This document shows positions 23,378 through 35,012 of a DNA stretch of 64,000 nt, piece by piece. Source of the DNA: Achaetomium macrosporum (Eukaryota; Ascomycota; Sordariomycetes; Sordariales; Chaetomiaceae); NCBI GenBank assembly GCA_033296875.1, contig MU860022.1, positions 1 through 64,000 of the forward strand, in the 5' to 3' direction. A program made the position numbers and the translations under genes. Every line of letters begins with the position of its first letter. Positions within the stretch are counted from its first letter, which is position 1. The notes below the pieces were generated by a model, which was given only the letters and a program-made list of their open reading frames with translations, was not told where the DNA came from and made no database searches.

Positions 23378-25677
23378 TGTCGGAAATGTGGTGCATCGCT
23401 ACGAAGTAGACTGAGCTGTGCGATACAGACTCCGGAGATTGCTTGATTACGCCGCGGTCAGCGCTTGAAACGCGAGAGGCGAGATGGAAAGCGCGATGGC
23501 AGAACGTGAGCACGTGACTCAGATAAAGAGTTGACTTTTCACATAACCCCAACCCTGACATCCTCTCCTTTTTCCTTCGATCCTCCACTGGCTCCAAGTT
23601 CAAACATCTTCTAGTACTTATCACTCCAGCTCTACCGAATATAACGGTACTCGGCGCGGCTGACCAAAGCATATAGAGGACTTAGCTCCTATCGCGACCC
23701 AAGCAACTGCGGTTCCTACAATGCACACCGCAGATGAGGGGGGAAGGACTTCAGAGAATCAGAAGTGCCCGCGTTACGCAATGGATTGCGATCAGAGCCA
23801 GAAGAACTGCCAGCGAAAGAGAGTCAGACTACCAGAGGGACTGAGGGCCGAAGAGTGAGAGAGTGGGTGCTGAAGCCACTGATAGCGGAGGGAGGATGCC
23901 AAGGTTGAGGTTACCTACGGTATGTATGGGTCATAGTCCCGCGGCATCAGGCATCAATAGTCCGAAAGGGCCATCTCCGGATAAAAAGTGCTTCGACAGG
24001 GTGTACCGAACCTGAAGTGCTTGGAGACTCCAAAACATGGACCGGCTCCCCTTATGAATCCTTCTTGAACCATATTCTATACTCGTATATCTGCACCAGA
24101 TCCCAGACATGGTGGATGCTACTCACGTAACACGTCTGCCTTGTCTACCATATGAAACTATGGAAGCTAGATGTGCCAAATAATTCTTTGTCTTATAGCG
24201 ACGAATCTGCCATTTGTTCTGCACAGTCATTTCTTATCTCCCCATTTCGCGATTCTACCTCACGTGAATTTCTCCTTTGGTGGTGGCACACAATCACTTA
24301 CCAAAGCCCTAGGTCGATGGTACGGCGTACATATAACTACTAGGCGACATTTTTATCATCAAGGTTTAATCCATGAAACTGTGATGTTATACTATGAGTG
24401 TGGCTTGCGAGTGTACGCACAGGCGCTTGTAGGGTGCAACGAGACTTGGGGCAGTAGGGTAATGTTCACTGAAAGATGAAATAGGGGCTCCCTTTTCGCA
24501 ACGCAACTGTTGGTTAATTGCGCAGTTTCTGATCGGATCATTACATACAAAACACGAGACCTTCCTCTCCAGTGGCCAAGCACCATTCCTCGCCTTGACA
24601 GCCTGAGGCGAAGTCATCTCAGATCCTCCGGAGCTATCCGGAACAACACGCACTACGCTGATACATCGGCGTGCTACTTAGCGGTATTCGTCGGGTTTTA
24701 AACGATAATTGGATATGCTCACTACTCTCCATGTCGATACTGGGCTAGACGCACGCTATTAGAGTTATCAAGATCCATCCTGGTCCAGTTATATATCTAG
24801 ATCTCGAAAGGTTGTTGGAGACATTCGTATGATAGGCCCTCGATCTTTGGCAACGTCGAGAGACCAACATAGACAGTAACTAGTATAGTCAGTGCTAACA
24901 TTCTGTCGTCTTGTGGAAGCACAACAAGATGCTGTTGTCCACCGTTGTTAAGGGGTTGTAACTGATTTTGATATCCTATGGCTATGATGTTGCTCCGGCG
25001 GGAAGAGCAGCAGTCTTTGACACATTGAGGTGGACTAGAAGGTTGCCTAGATCGAGAATTGTACATACCTGGTGTCCGTAGTGGCGCTGCCTACCACTGT
25101 TGCCATGTAACACTAGACTAAGACATATAATCTTCAAATGTGGTCAAGAAAAAAACGGGCGGTTAAGATAACTTGGAGTATCTGGAGGAATGATGAGAAG
25201 ACGTGTGGACGGGATTGTCAGCAAAACTCGCCGCGAGTTCCAAGACATTCTGGCTCCCGGGCTGTCTGGAAACAGCATCAGAAATATACGAGGCGTTGAA
25301 TCTAGGAAGTAGACCTATCGAGCAATTACTGGTTGGAGTCTAGCAACAACCCTAACCCTGTATCTGAGCGCTCAACCCGGTTGCCCCGCGTTCTCCGGTT
25401 CAGTCGTGGCTTCGGCACGGCTTGAACGGAACGGTTGCGAACTGCCTTGTTCGACAACTGCGAGCCGAGGTTCAGGTGACGCGGGCCCAATGGGACGTCC
25501 GGGAACAACAGGGGATCTTCCTAAGCAAACATGAAGAGCATTTTGCTTTCTTCTCTTACATTTGCCCATTTCATAGGGGCGAATGAACGTATTTCCCATC
25601 GAAATCAACATTGTTTACTTCGAGCTTCTCCACTGCCCCAGCCGTTCGTTGTCTAAGTGATAAGCGATCGCAAGACC
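23378..25677. other. Divergent spacer between SNF2 and acyl-CoA dehydrogenase genes
   Basis: Both flanking genes point outward, so both promoters lie here. The middle (about 24.05-25.15 kb) is clearly more AT-rich than the rest of the window, with many TA-rich words and no long open frame. That could be mutated remnant DNA. No gene or element is recognisable. Confidence 0.55.
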
Positions 25678-27767
25678 ATGGAGCCGTCCAGTTCTAACAC
25701 GGGCTTCTTTCAGCAGCAGCCCGTCATCAAGAACCAGTTCCACGACGATGTCAGTTTACAGCGGATAACCAGACGTATGAAGCCGCATCTCTTCCTCTCT
25801 CGACTTGTGTAATCCGTCACCGCGTGCTTGATGCTGACATCTCCAGTCTTCCTCCCTCGCGCCGTCTTGGACCAAATCAGCTCAGAAGCCGCACAGCTCG
25901 GAGATGAAGTCCTCACGCAGCAAGTCTTCGATTGGGTGACAGATGCCGAGCGCAACTTGCCGTATCTGCGCGGCAGCGGCCGAGACGCCTTTGGCAAGCC
26001 CAAGGCCGAGCTGGTCGTTACGGCGGGCTGGCGGAAGCTGCAGGACTTCGGGTTCCAGAAGGGGTAAGCAGGCCGACACCCTACCAAGTCCAAGTCCTCG
26101 TATAAGTCTGNNNNNNNNNNCCCCCCCCCGGCAGCGTTGTTGCTCTCAACTACGATTCGGATTATGGCCCATACAACCGCCTGGTCCAGTTCATCCGCTG
26201 CCACCTCTGGGAGGCGTCCTGCGCCAACACGCTATGCCCGGCGGCCATGCAGGATGGCGCCGCCCGGCTCCTCCAGCGGCACCTCTCCAAGAAGACGGGC
26301 CTCTCGCCGACCGAGCGCCGCGTCTTCCAGAACGCCTTCGACCACCTCACCTCCCGGGACCCAGCCAGGGCTTGGACCAGCGGACAATGGATGACCGAGC
26401 GCACCGGCGGCAGCGATGTATCCCAGACAGAAACAGTCGCCACCTACGACCCCTATCCCGACTCCGGCTCGACACCCCTCGCCGATGTCGACGAAAACAT
26501 CCCGCTCGGCCCCTGGTCCATCTCAGGCTTCAAGTGGTTCTCCTCGGCCACCGACTCACAGATGGCCATCCTGCTCGCCAAGACCGAACCCTCGAAAGGC
26601 GTGAGCGCCTTCCTGGCCCCGATGCGCCGGCACAACCCGTCGCTGGTGTCCGCAAACGGCACCGTCGGCGGCAGCGAGCTCAACGGCGTGACCATCCAAC
26701 GCCTCAAGACCAAACTCGGCACCCAGTCCCTGCCAACCGCCGAGCTCGAGCTGCACAACATGCGCGCCTGGCTGATCGGCGCAGAAGGCGAGGGCATCCA
26801 CGAGATCAGCACGATCCTGACCATCACGCGCGTGCACACCACCGTGTCCAGCGTAGGCTACCTGGGCCGGGGGCTGGCCATCGCGCGGTCCTTCGCCGCG
26901 GTGCGCGAAGCCGGCGCCGGCCGCGGGCGTCGCATCCCCCTCTCTGCCCACCCCCTCCACATGCGCACGCTCGCCGACCTAACCGTCGACTACCACGCGC
27001 TGATGCTACTGACCTACTACACGGTGCACCTCCTGGGCTTATCCGAACACCCTCCCCCCTCTTCTACCTCTTCCAACCGCATCTCGGTCCCTGTCCCAAC
27101 CCCCCCAGCCCCGCTAATCACCCCGTTACTCCGCACCCTCTCATCGCTGCACAAATCCCACGTCTGCCAGCACGCCATCCCGCTGGTCTACGGCTGCATG
27201 GAATCCCTCGGCGGCGTGGGGTATCTGGTGAACGAGGAGTCGCAGCATGTCAACGTGGCGCGGCTGTTCCGCGACGCGTGTGTCGGCGCCATCTGGGAGG
27301 GCACGACTGATGTGTTGGCGGGGGATACGCTGAGGGCGATGAAGCATGCTCAGTATGGGAAAGAGAGCGTGAGGGCGGTGGAGTGGTTTGTGAGTGAAGG
27401 GTTGGCGGTCGTTAGGGACAGAGGTCGTGCTGGGAAGGGGATGAAAGACGGGGGGGAAGGGGTGAGGAGAGAGTGGACGAAACTAAAGAAGAGGGTGGAG
27501 GAGGGGCGGCAAGCGGAGCTCTTGCCCGAAGCGAGGGGGATTGTCTTCCGGCTGGCCGAGGTGCTGATTGCCGTGCTGTATATGGTGGACGCGGCAGTGC
27601 ATCCCGGGGCGGAGATTGAGGAGATGTGCAGGAGGTACTTGGTGAAGAAGGGGTTTCTTGGGGAGCAGGAAGGGCAGGGGCGGAAGGATTTGGCCATGGA
27701 CCAGGTGATCGTGTACGGCGCTGGCAAAGCGCCGGTTAAGGAAGCTGCCGCGGGCTCTAAGCTTTGA
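25678..27767 (+). CDS. Acyl-CoA dehydrogenase, AidB-type, with peroxisomal SKL tail
   Basis: A flavin enzyme of the acyl-CoA dehydrogenase superfamily, expected to oxidise acyl-CoA-like substrates. Three exons: 25678-25774, 25847-26063 and 26135-27767, giving 648 aa with all phases consistent. Intron 1 is GTATGA...CTCCAG with branch GCTGAC at 25833. Intron 2 starts GTAAGC, contains the 10-N gap at 26111-26120 and ends GGCAG, so the coding sequence is complete. Conserved parts are AERNLPYLRG, MTERTGGSDVS (about 191-200, FAD/substrate region), ISGFKWFSSATDSQMA, KLGTQSLPTAELEL, CMESLGGVGYLVNEES and AIWEGTTDVLAGD. The layout and length (longer than ordinary ACADs) match the AidB/isovaleryl-like branch. 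The C-terminus GSKL is a canonical PTS1, so peroxisomal location is likely. Peroxisomal beta-oxidation usually relies on oxidases, which makes a PTS1 dehydrogenase worth noting; some filamentous fungi do have peroxisomal ACADs. Confidence 0.93.
26111..26129. other. Assembly gap (10 N) followed by a C homopolymer
   Basis: Ten Ns are followed directly by nine Cs, inside intron 2 of the acyl-CoA dehydrogenase gene. The gap length is a placeholder. A longer poly-C run probably blocked sequencing; a similar 21-C run survives at 28094. Confidence 0.95.
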
Positions 27768-28143
27768 GTGTCTTGTCGATCGATGAACGCTCGTACTCTG
27801 AGTCTGGGATACCATGCCGATCTAACCAAGATTCTCTTGTGCTGTCTAAGATGATATGACAATCCACCGCTCCATGTGCTCTAGGAAATCTATGTCGTGG
27901 GCGAATTGTATCGGAGTTAACTTTGTGCGACGAAAATGTTGGAGGCAGCTTGACCAAATTTAATCTTCTGCCTCGGGATGTTGCTCCCCAGACTCCTTCA
28001 AACGATGACGGGGTTGATAACCAACCGTCAACGAAACATTAGGCAGATACAATAAAGAGAAAAGAAGAGAAAACAAACAGCTATAACAATATTCCCCCCC
28101 CCCCCCCCCCCCCCTCCTCCTCTTCACGCGGCACCACCTCCCC
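27768..28143. other. Short convergent spacer with poly-C run
   Basis: The spacer separates the 3' ends of the acyl-CoA dehydrogenase (+) and glycosyltransferase (-) genes. It holds the 3' UTRs and a 21-base C homopolymer close to the glycosyltransferase stop codon. Confidence 0.7.
28094..28114 (+). repeat. 21-bp C homopolymer
   Basis: Twenty-one consecutive Cs, then TCCTCCTC. It lies 30 bp beyond the glycosyltransferase stop, so on that transcript it would be a G run in the 3' UTR, able to form a quadruplex. The exact length is doubtful in short-read assemblies. Confidence 0.9.
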
Positions 28144-31100
28144 TCACCAAGTAAACATCATCAGCGCGGGATTCAGCAGCACCGGCAGGCAGAAATGCGA
28201 CACGACGGTCGCCGCGAGCGGGTAGATGCTATAAAAAGTGCTGATGCGCCACTCGACGGGGAACACAGTATTGCCGCAGACCATGAGGGTGGTGCAGGCG
28301 AAGCAGTACAGGAATGTCCACTTGAAGCGGCGGATGATGCGCAGGATCTCCGGGCCGAAGCGCACCTCCTCGAGCTCCTTGGCCGTCGCGCCCCAGACCA
28401 TGTCGATCTCGAAGAAGTGCGACAGGATGGCCTGCGACAGGTGCAACGAGATGCCGCCGAGGAAGATGCAGAACATGGGGATCCATTTGAGGTTCTCGAA
28501 GTCTGTGGGGCCGGGTTAGTTTGTGGTGTAAATGGAGTAAACGAAAATAAGAGACATACAGGCTGAAAGAAGAGACTGCTCGCTCAGCCGATACCGCAGC
28601 ACGGCCAGCGAGGCGTTGCCCAGCGCGGTGAAGACGACAATGATAGAGATATAGATGGCGAATGAGTCGAGGTAGTACTTGTCGTATAGCCCGTAGAACC
28701 AGCCAGTGACGAAATAGTTCCCCAGAGTCAAGAGCCAAGCCGACGCAATAGCATAGTAGGTCCCGATATACGCCAGGATAGTCATCTTCTTGGGCAGCGG
28801 GATGCTCGAGGTGATAAACCGGCGGAACAGCGGCGTGAACGGTCCGCGGATGAGCCAGAAGCGCAGCGGGTGGAACAGCAGCTCGTTGCAGCCATACGCA
28901 TATTTCTCCCAGCGAGCCAGCTCGTCGTACACGGTCAGACTAACGCCCTCCTTGAAGCCGTCGCCCGTGTACGAGGCGTAGCGGAGCGTGTACCCGGCGA
29001 CCTGCAGGCGGAGGGACATGTCGAAGTCCTCGGACACGTGCGACTCGGACCAGTATTTCTCGTAGCCGTCCTCGTCGGTGAAGGCGGCAGCGTCTTGGAG
29101 AGCTTGCCAACGGAGGAATGCGTTGTGGCCGACGAAGGGGCAGGAGTCGCCCGAGGCTACGGCGAAGGTGATGCATGAGTAGATCAGGCGGGTAAACCAG
29201 GTGACACTGGGCAGATAGATGTAAGTACAGGGGACGAAAAAAAAGGAAATAGAAGGCACAAGTGATACGTACCCGTTCTCGAAGAACGACTTCGTCACAT
29301 TCATGACACCCGACTGGTACTGGAGGATAGCCAGCTCCGGGCTCTGCTCCATCTCGCTAACGGCATCCAGGACACAGTCGTGCGGCACGCGCGTATCCGA
29401 GTCGATCAGCAGGATGTAGTCGCCAACGCGGATATTGCCCTCGGCCCAGGTGCGGCCCTCGTCCTCCTGGAGCACGTCGGCCAGACAGCGCTGGTAGGCG
29501 GCATGCTCCTGCTCGTTGGTCCATTTGCTGCCGCGCTGGACGGCCGCCAGCTTTTCTTCGACACGGTTGCTGACATGCAGCGCGTAGTTCATGTTGCTGG
29601 CCTTCTTGAACTTGCCGCGCCGGACGAACCGCTTCTCGCCCGAGTCGGCCTTGGGGTTGGGATTGTGCGGCGGACGGGCCACCCAGCCGATGTTGTGCTC
29701 GTCGTAGAAGTCGCGGCGGGCCTGCGCGTCCTCGTCCGAGAGGAGCTGCATGCCGTCGTCGTTCACAAAGATGTTGGCCGACCCACCCTGCATCTCGTAC
29801 GTGCTGATGGCCGCCTTCAGCGAGACCACGGTCGGCTTGATGACCGCCGCGAGACCCTCCTTGTACACGGGCATCTGGATCGTGACGTGCGGCAGCGGGC
29901 CCTGGTTCCGCTCGAGCCGGCGGGGGGGCTTGCCGCTGTAGTACCTGCTGTTGCTCGTTACGGCCGAGATGGGGCCAAACACCTGGAACAGGCTGGTGAC
30001 CATGGACTGGAAGAAGAACTGTACATGCACATACCACTAGTCAGCACAAGCCTTGGCACATCGCCCAGCCCACCAAACCAACCAGGAAAACCTACCAGGC
30101 TGACGAACAGCTGCGCAGGCAGAGCAGCCAGCAGCGCCCACCTCAGATACGTCCCATCCACGACGGACTGGTACACCAGCCACCTGATCCCCAGCGAAGG
30201 ACAGACAAGCCAGAGTGCCAGCGTGAACATGACAATGATGGCGCTCTCTAACCGGACAGGCCTATGCTCCTTGGCAAGCGCCGCCTCCAGCTGACCTGGA
30301 TCCAGCTCCTGCACGCCCACAGCGGCACCACCACCGGCACCACCGCCCTTCTTCTCCGCACCGGCGTCGTCCTCATCCGCCTCCCCTTCGTCCCCACTGC
30401 CCCAGATAATCTCAATGAACCTCGCCTCCAGATTCTGCACCCTCGCCAGCAACGTCTCCGGCTCGTCGTCCCACACCACCAACATCCTCACATCCTGGAC
30501 AAACGCCGCAAAATGGTGCAGCTGGCCGCGCGGCAGCTCCGCCATGGTCCGCAGGACCTGCACGCGCAGGCCGTCCGGCAGGGGCACGTAGTCGAGCTCG
30601 GTCCTGGCGACAATCGAGTCGAGCAGGGCGCGCACGACGGGGGTGCTGACGGTCATGGCGCAGCGCACGTTCATGCGACTCACGACGGCGAACAGCGAGT
30701 CCGGGATGGCGGCCATCTGCGGCGGGCAGCACGTGAAGTTGCCGCGCGCCTTCTTGAGGACGACGCCCTCGAAGGGATCGGCCCCGGAGGCATACTGCTT
30801 GCGCAGCTGCTGCTCGTACAGCCAGTTGACCATCATGTCGCTGCGGATCTCGTTGATGGCGTCCGAGTCGCGGTTGCGGGCATCGTGGGCGGGGAGGAAG
30901 GAGTGCCGGAGCGACGAGGGGCGGGACGTGCCTGGGCTTTGTTGTTGTTTCTCCGAGTTGTTGGACTTGGGCTGGGCGACGCCTGGGACGGAGAGCATGC
31001 TCGCTCGGGCCGAGGTTGCCGCTGGCTGGGGAGAGACCCGGTCTGAGGGGCCGGAGACGACTGATGGTGGTGGTTGTGGTGCTGGCGGGGTGGGCTGTAA

Positions 31101-31262
31101 TGAACTCCCTTCTGGTGGCGGCCGGATCTGCTGTAGCTGATGTGTCGACGCCTTGGATCCCGATCTCCTCGACCGGGCTCCGGCTACCGCCGTCCCTGCA
31201 TTGCCCGCCTTCTGGTCCTCCTCGGGGGTTGTGGGTGCGATATACGACTTGAACTTCTTCAT
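28144..31262 (-). CDS. Membrane glycosyltransferase, family 2
   Basis: A processive-type GT2 that should polymerise or transfer sugars at the plasma membrane; the substrate is unknown. Four exons: 31262-30096, 30018-29273, 29206-28560 and 28502-28144, giving 972 aa. Introns are 57-77 nt and all phases agree. Residues 1-140 are Pro/Ser/Gln-rich and likely disordered. A conserved pre-domain follows (MMVNWLYEQQLRKQY, GNFTCCPPQM), then membrane spans at about 340-395. The catalytic part has QMPVYKEG, the NDDG motif (475-478), DSD (595-597), SED (696-698) and ARW at 735-737, in the place of the QxxRW motif. A C-terminal block of hydrophobic spans runs from TILAYIGTYYAIASAWLLTL to PVLLNPALMMFTW. 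This matches fungal cellulose-synthase-like/GT2 proteins linked to hyphal surface; it is not a chitin synthase (no QRRRW). Confidence 0.93.
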
Positions 31263-34200
31263 GTTGGTAACGATCGGACCGGGTCAATAAGGGCTATGGT
31301 GGCCTCGGCAGAGGGTGAGCCCCAGAACACCCCTTCACCTCGGCGTCGAGTCACCTCCGGATCGATTACACCTGCTCTGTTGTGACGTGGGCTAGTCAAG
31401 GAAGATGCTTCACCCGGGAGAGAGCTAACTCAAGCCAGAAGAGCCAGGAAGCTGGGAAGTGATCTACGCGTAGAAGCGAAAGGGAGAAGGAGGAGGAGAG
31501 AAGAGAGCTGGGGGACAGAGCAGCTGCCGTGGATGGGACACTTGGGTACCCTCCGGCATGGAAGGGGAGACACTAGGTCCCTGGTTAGCGTAGGGGGAGA
31601 GAGAGGCTCGAGGCAGTGACAGCTCATACACTTGCAAGCCATCAAACCTTCAGCCCTCATAATGTTGCCAAGGCTTTAACCTCAGAGCGTCCATATCGTA
31701 CGCAGGCCAGGCCCGACTGGACGCCTTCATTTTCGCCTACCCATGTTTATCTCTGCGGATGGGGAGGCAAGCCCCTCAGCTCAGCACGCTGGACAACACA
31801 GCAGTGGACACAGAGGGCCACATTTTCACACTTTCCAAGCCGCCGCTTGGGCGACCCCAACGATGCATGGATCGGCAGACCCTGCAGCCAGAGTGGGTAT
31901 CCGGACAAGGGGTTGGTTCAGCCTCTGTCTGTTTGGGTCTCACAAAGACAAGCACCCGCCTTCGGTTGCTCAGCAGACCATCCGAACGACATCCGTGTTC
32001 CCCAGATGCTCGCAAGACGTTTCGAACAGCGTGCGGCTTGTGATGCTCTCCCGTTTGGCGGCGGTTAGGGGGCAGGCCCAGCGCGGACGCGCTCATGGAA
32101 GTTTTCTCAATATGCATTGTCCTGCATGAGGCGGTCTCGGTTGGCGGTGATGGCCGTCGCGATCTTGATAGTCTCTTCCGCATCAGGGTTAGGCTGATAG
32201 CCGGTTCACAACTCAAGCATGCAACGCACCAAGGGTGGGCAGGCCCTGAGGAGCTGAGAAGTTGACGTGTAAGGTATTTTCCCACTTTCCGGATCGGGTC
32301 CTGGTCACGGAACGCCGGCATCAACGGAAGCAAATGCCAAGAATCCAGAACGGCTTCTTATCGAAAGAAGCACAGAGGACGAACGGAGCATCAGGTGTTC
32401 TGATAGGAAATGCTGCCTGCTTCTATCCTCGACGTCGATCCTCGTCACTGACCGCTCTCAATGCAGTGAATGCACAGGTAGAAAGAACCGACCGGTGGTG
32501 AATGAGACACCGAAGCGCAACCTCCGGCATCTGTGAAACTCGCGACTTGGTGTGAACGTAGCGGTTTGCCAGATCTTGGCACCTGGGACCTGAAGATGCC
32601 GTCTTGGCTGCATGGCCCATTCAGCTACTCCAGGGCCCGGTCCGTGGCGTCCTTTACTAGGGCCCGGCAGAAACCAATTTTTCAGCGCCTCCCATTTCCG
32701 CGAACGGAGGAAGATAACAAGCGTCGGGAGAAGGTAAGAACAGGAGGCTCGAAGACTTGGCTTTGCTCGGGACTGGAGATTTGCATGCCTCCTCCCGTTT
32801 TGGCGCTCATTAGCATTCGCGATCCTGTGCAACTTTCCAAGCGAATGTCCGACCAGAGAAGCAGAAAAAGAGAAGGAGGGTGGCCGCCGCTCCGAGAAGT
32901 TAAGGACCCCCACGCAGGTCGTGTGGCTGCGATCAATATTCCGTAGTTGTTTGCAACTCTGACCACTGGTAGCGAGTCACCTCCGGAGATCCCTCGCGGT
33001 CTGATCCGCATCTCGGCGCTTCCCTTCCCACAAGCCGACACTGATCTTTTGCTGTCGAATCGTATTCCGTCGGTTCCCGCTGTACTCACCCACCGAAAAT
33101 GATCGGCGATTTGGGGCTAAAGATGGACAACAGGCCAGGGTAGGAAGCGGCCCTGCCAAGAAGCGTCGACATGTCCATGATCGTGTTGAGTATCAACGGC
33201 TGACAAGCCAGAAGTTTGATGTCCTTGGGCGTTTCACAGCTCTCCCACTCCTCTAGGCCAGGCCGAGCATGCCATGCAGGAGCTTTCCGCAAAGTGGCCG
33301 GTCAGAGAAACGCGTAGGAGAATCGTTCGCCTGGTCCGCCTTATCGATGGTGTCATCGCCCAATCCGAGCTCGACATCGAAGGATAATTCGCATAATCGC
33401 AGAATCAGCACCCACACGGTTGCAGAGACTCCCCATGCAGAGACTCTGCAGGAGTTGGTGCTGTGCAGATACGATGAGACTCGGCTGCCTGCTTATACTA
33501 TCAGGGACCGTCCCATGCCGTGGAACAACTGATATGCCGGAGACAGGCTTATTATCTTGAGGGTCCCACCACCATGTGGTCGGTCAATTCCCAGCTCTAT
33601 GGAATGTCTGAGTTCAATGCCGTTCGCAGCATACCGACCCTATCCTTCAAGTAGTAAACGAGCTGACTTCATGGCGGCCGGGTGGTGTCCCACGCACGGC
33701 AACGTGCTTCACACGTAGGAGGCGGATTAGAGACCAGTTATGTTTTTAACAGGAAGCGCTCATCAACGTTAAAGAGCCCGGCGATGGGGCATAATGATCA
33801 TTCCGACGTCGCGCAACGGAGATCTTCCTTCGTGATGATGAGATGACCCAGCTCGGAATCACCGATACAGGCAGCCCAACGTTTTGTTAGGGAAGCTCGG
33901 GCTCTTCAAATGTCGGCCAGGACACCTTACTCCGCACGGCTCTTCCAATTGTAGTATGCCCGGCCATCAGGGAGATCATGATGGCATCGGTTCACGCGAA
34001 GATGAGTTCATGCTGCTTGGAAAGTCTTCGCAAGCGCGTTCGCTCTTGATTAGCAGAGGCGGTGGGACAGTTCAGTGCATCGAGAGAAGCCTGGAGGAAG
34101 GAGCTCATGGCTTAGGTTCCATCACTGGTTATGTCCAACTAAATGGAGAACCTTGCGGCCTGAAGATTGGGTCTGGAGCTGCCAAAGCAATTGAGGAAGA

Positions 34201-35012
34201 GAACGCAAATGGCAATTGCCTCAAACTTTCAGAGAATTACCGTAGCAACGATGTTGTGTATAAGATACGGTATTTACCTGCGGTAATCCACTCGCTGGTG
34301 GATGGTCAATTCTGGCGGTGTTGGAGAAGGAGCTTAGGACGTCACCTGCCCGAGTGCAGGAGGCCTGGACCGACAAGGGGCTCTAGTGCTGGCTGTTAGC
34401 GGAAACTGTGAGCCCTCCGCCAAACCCTCAGCGGGCGGGGTCTGATTGTGCGAGGTGAGCGGGGTTCATCGTGGATCTCGAAGGGAGCTTTGGCCTGCCC
34501 GGAAACACCTTCCCTTGTGCAAGCTACAACCCGTTATACTGCACACGTCAAGCTGGCATCCAAAAACATGCCAGTTCGTCCATTGCGACAATGACCGCCC
34601 CATTGATCTCGTATTCGATTTTATGAATTTGTTCTTTGTGTTTCCGCTCCGTCTTACACTTCTGTTTGTGACCTCTCCCTTGTTTACTCTCCACGGTCCA
34701 ACACCGCTGATCCCTCGGCAACGACCCGACAGTTGCACAGACACCGCGTCTCGTATTCTCACGGTTTACATCGCGCTCTGCAATCATGGCCGTGTTTGTA
34801 GACTTGGGCGAGGAAGAGAATGACCCTCAGCAAAATGGGCATTCGCTGTGGAACGGCCGAGTCGATGCCGTCAAGCCGGTGCCGGTAACCGCGGCAAGCT
34901 GCAGCTTGCCGGGTGATTCCAGCATCAACACCACGGACAAGCAACGCGAGGAGGCTCACGGGCTCGCCGTCAGGGAGAACCTGAACCGGAACTCCATGAC
35001 GCAGGCTTTGGG
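31263..35012. other. Large intergenic spacer
   Basis: Carries the glycosyltransferase promoter at its left and the leader of the F-box-like gene at its right. Open frames of 100-185 codons occur on both strands (for example 31776-32333 and 33884-34399) but overlap one another, lack domains and give no consistent splicing. A frame at 34786-35025 (MAVFVDLGEEENDPQQ) could be a first exon of the downstream gene; see that entry. Confidence 0.55.

Noticed and set aside
13982..31262. Isocitrate lyase and SKL acyl-CoA dehydrogenase as a fatty-acid utilisation cluster
   Set aside because: They are 10 kb apart on opposite strands with unrelated genes between; co-location is probably chance.
33884..34399. 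171-codon open frame upstream of the F-box-like gene
   Set aside because: Cys/Gly/Arg content looks random, no domain, no link by intron to the gene downstream.
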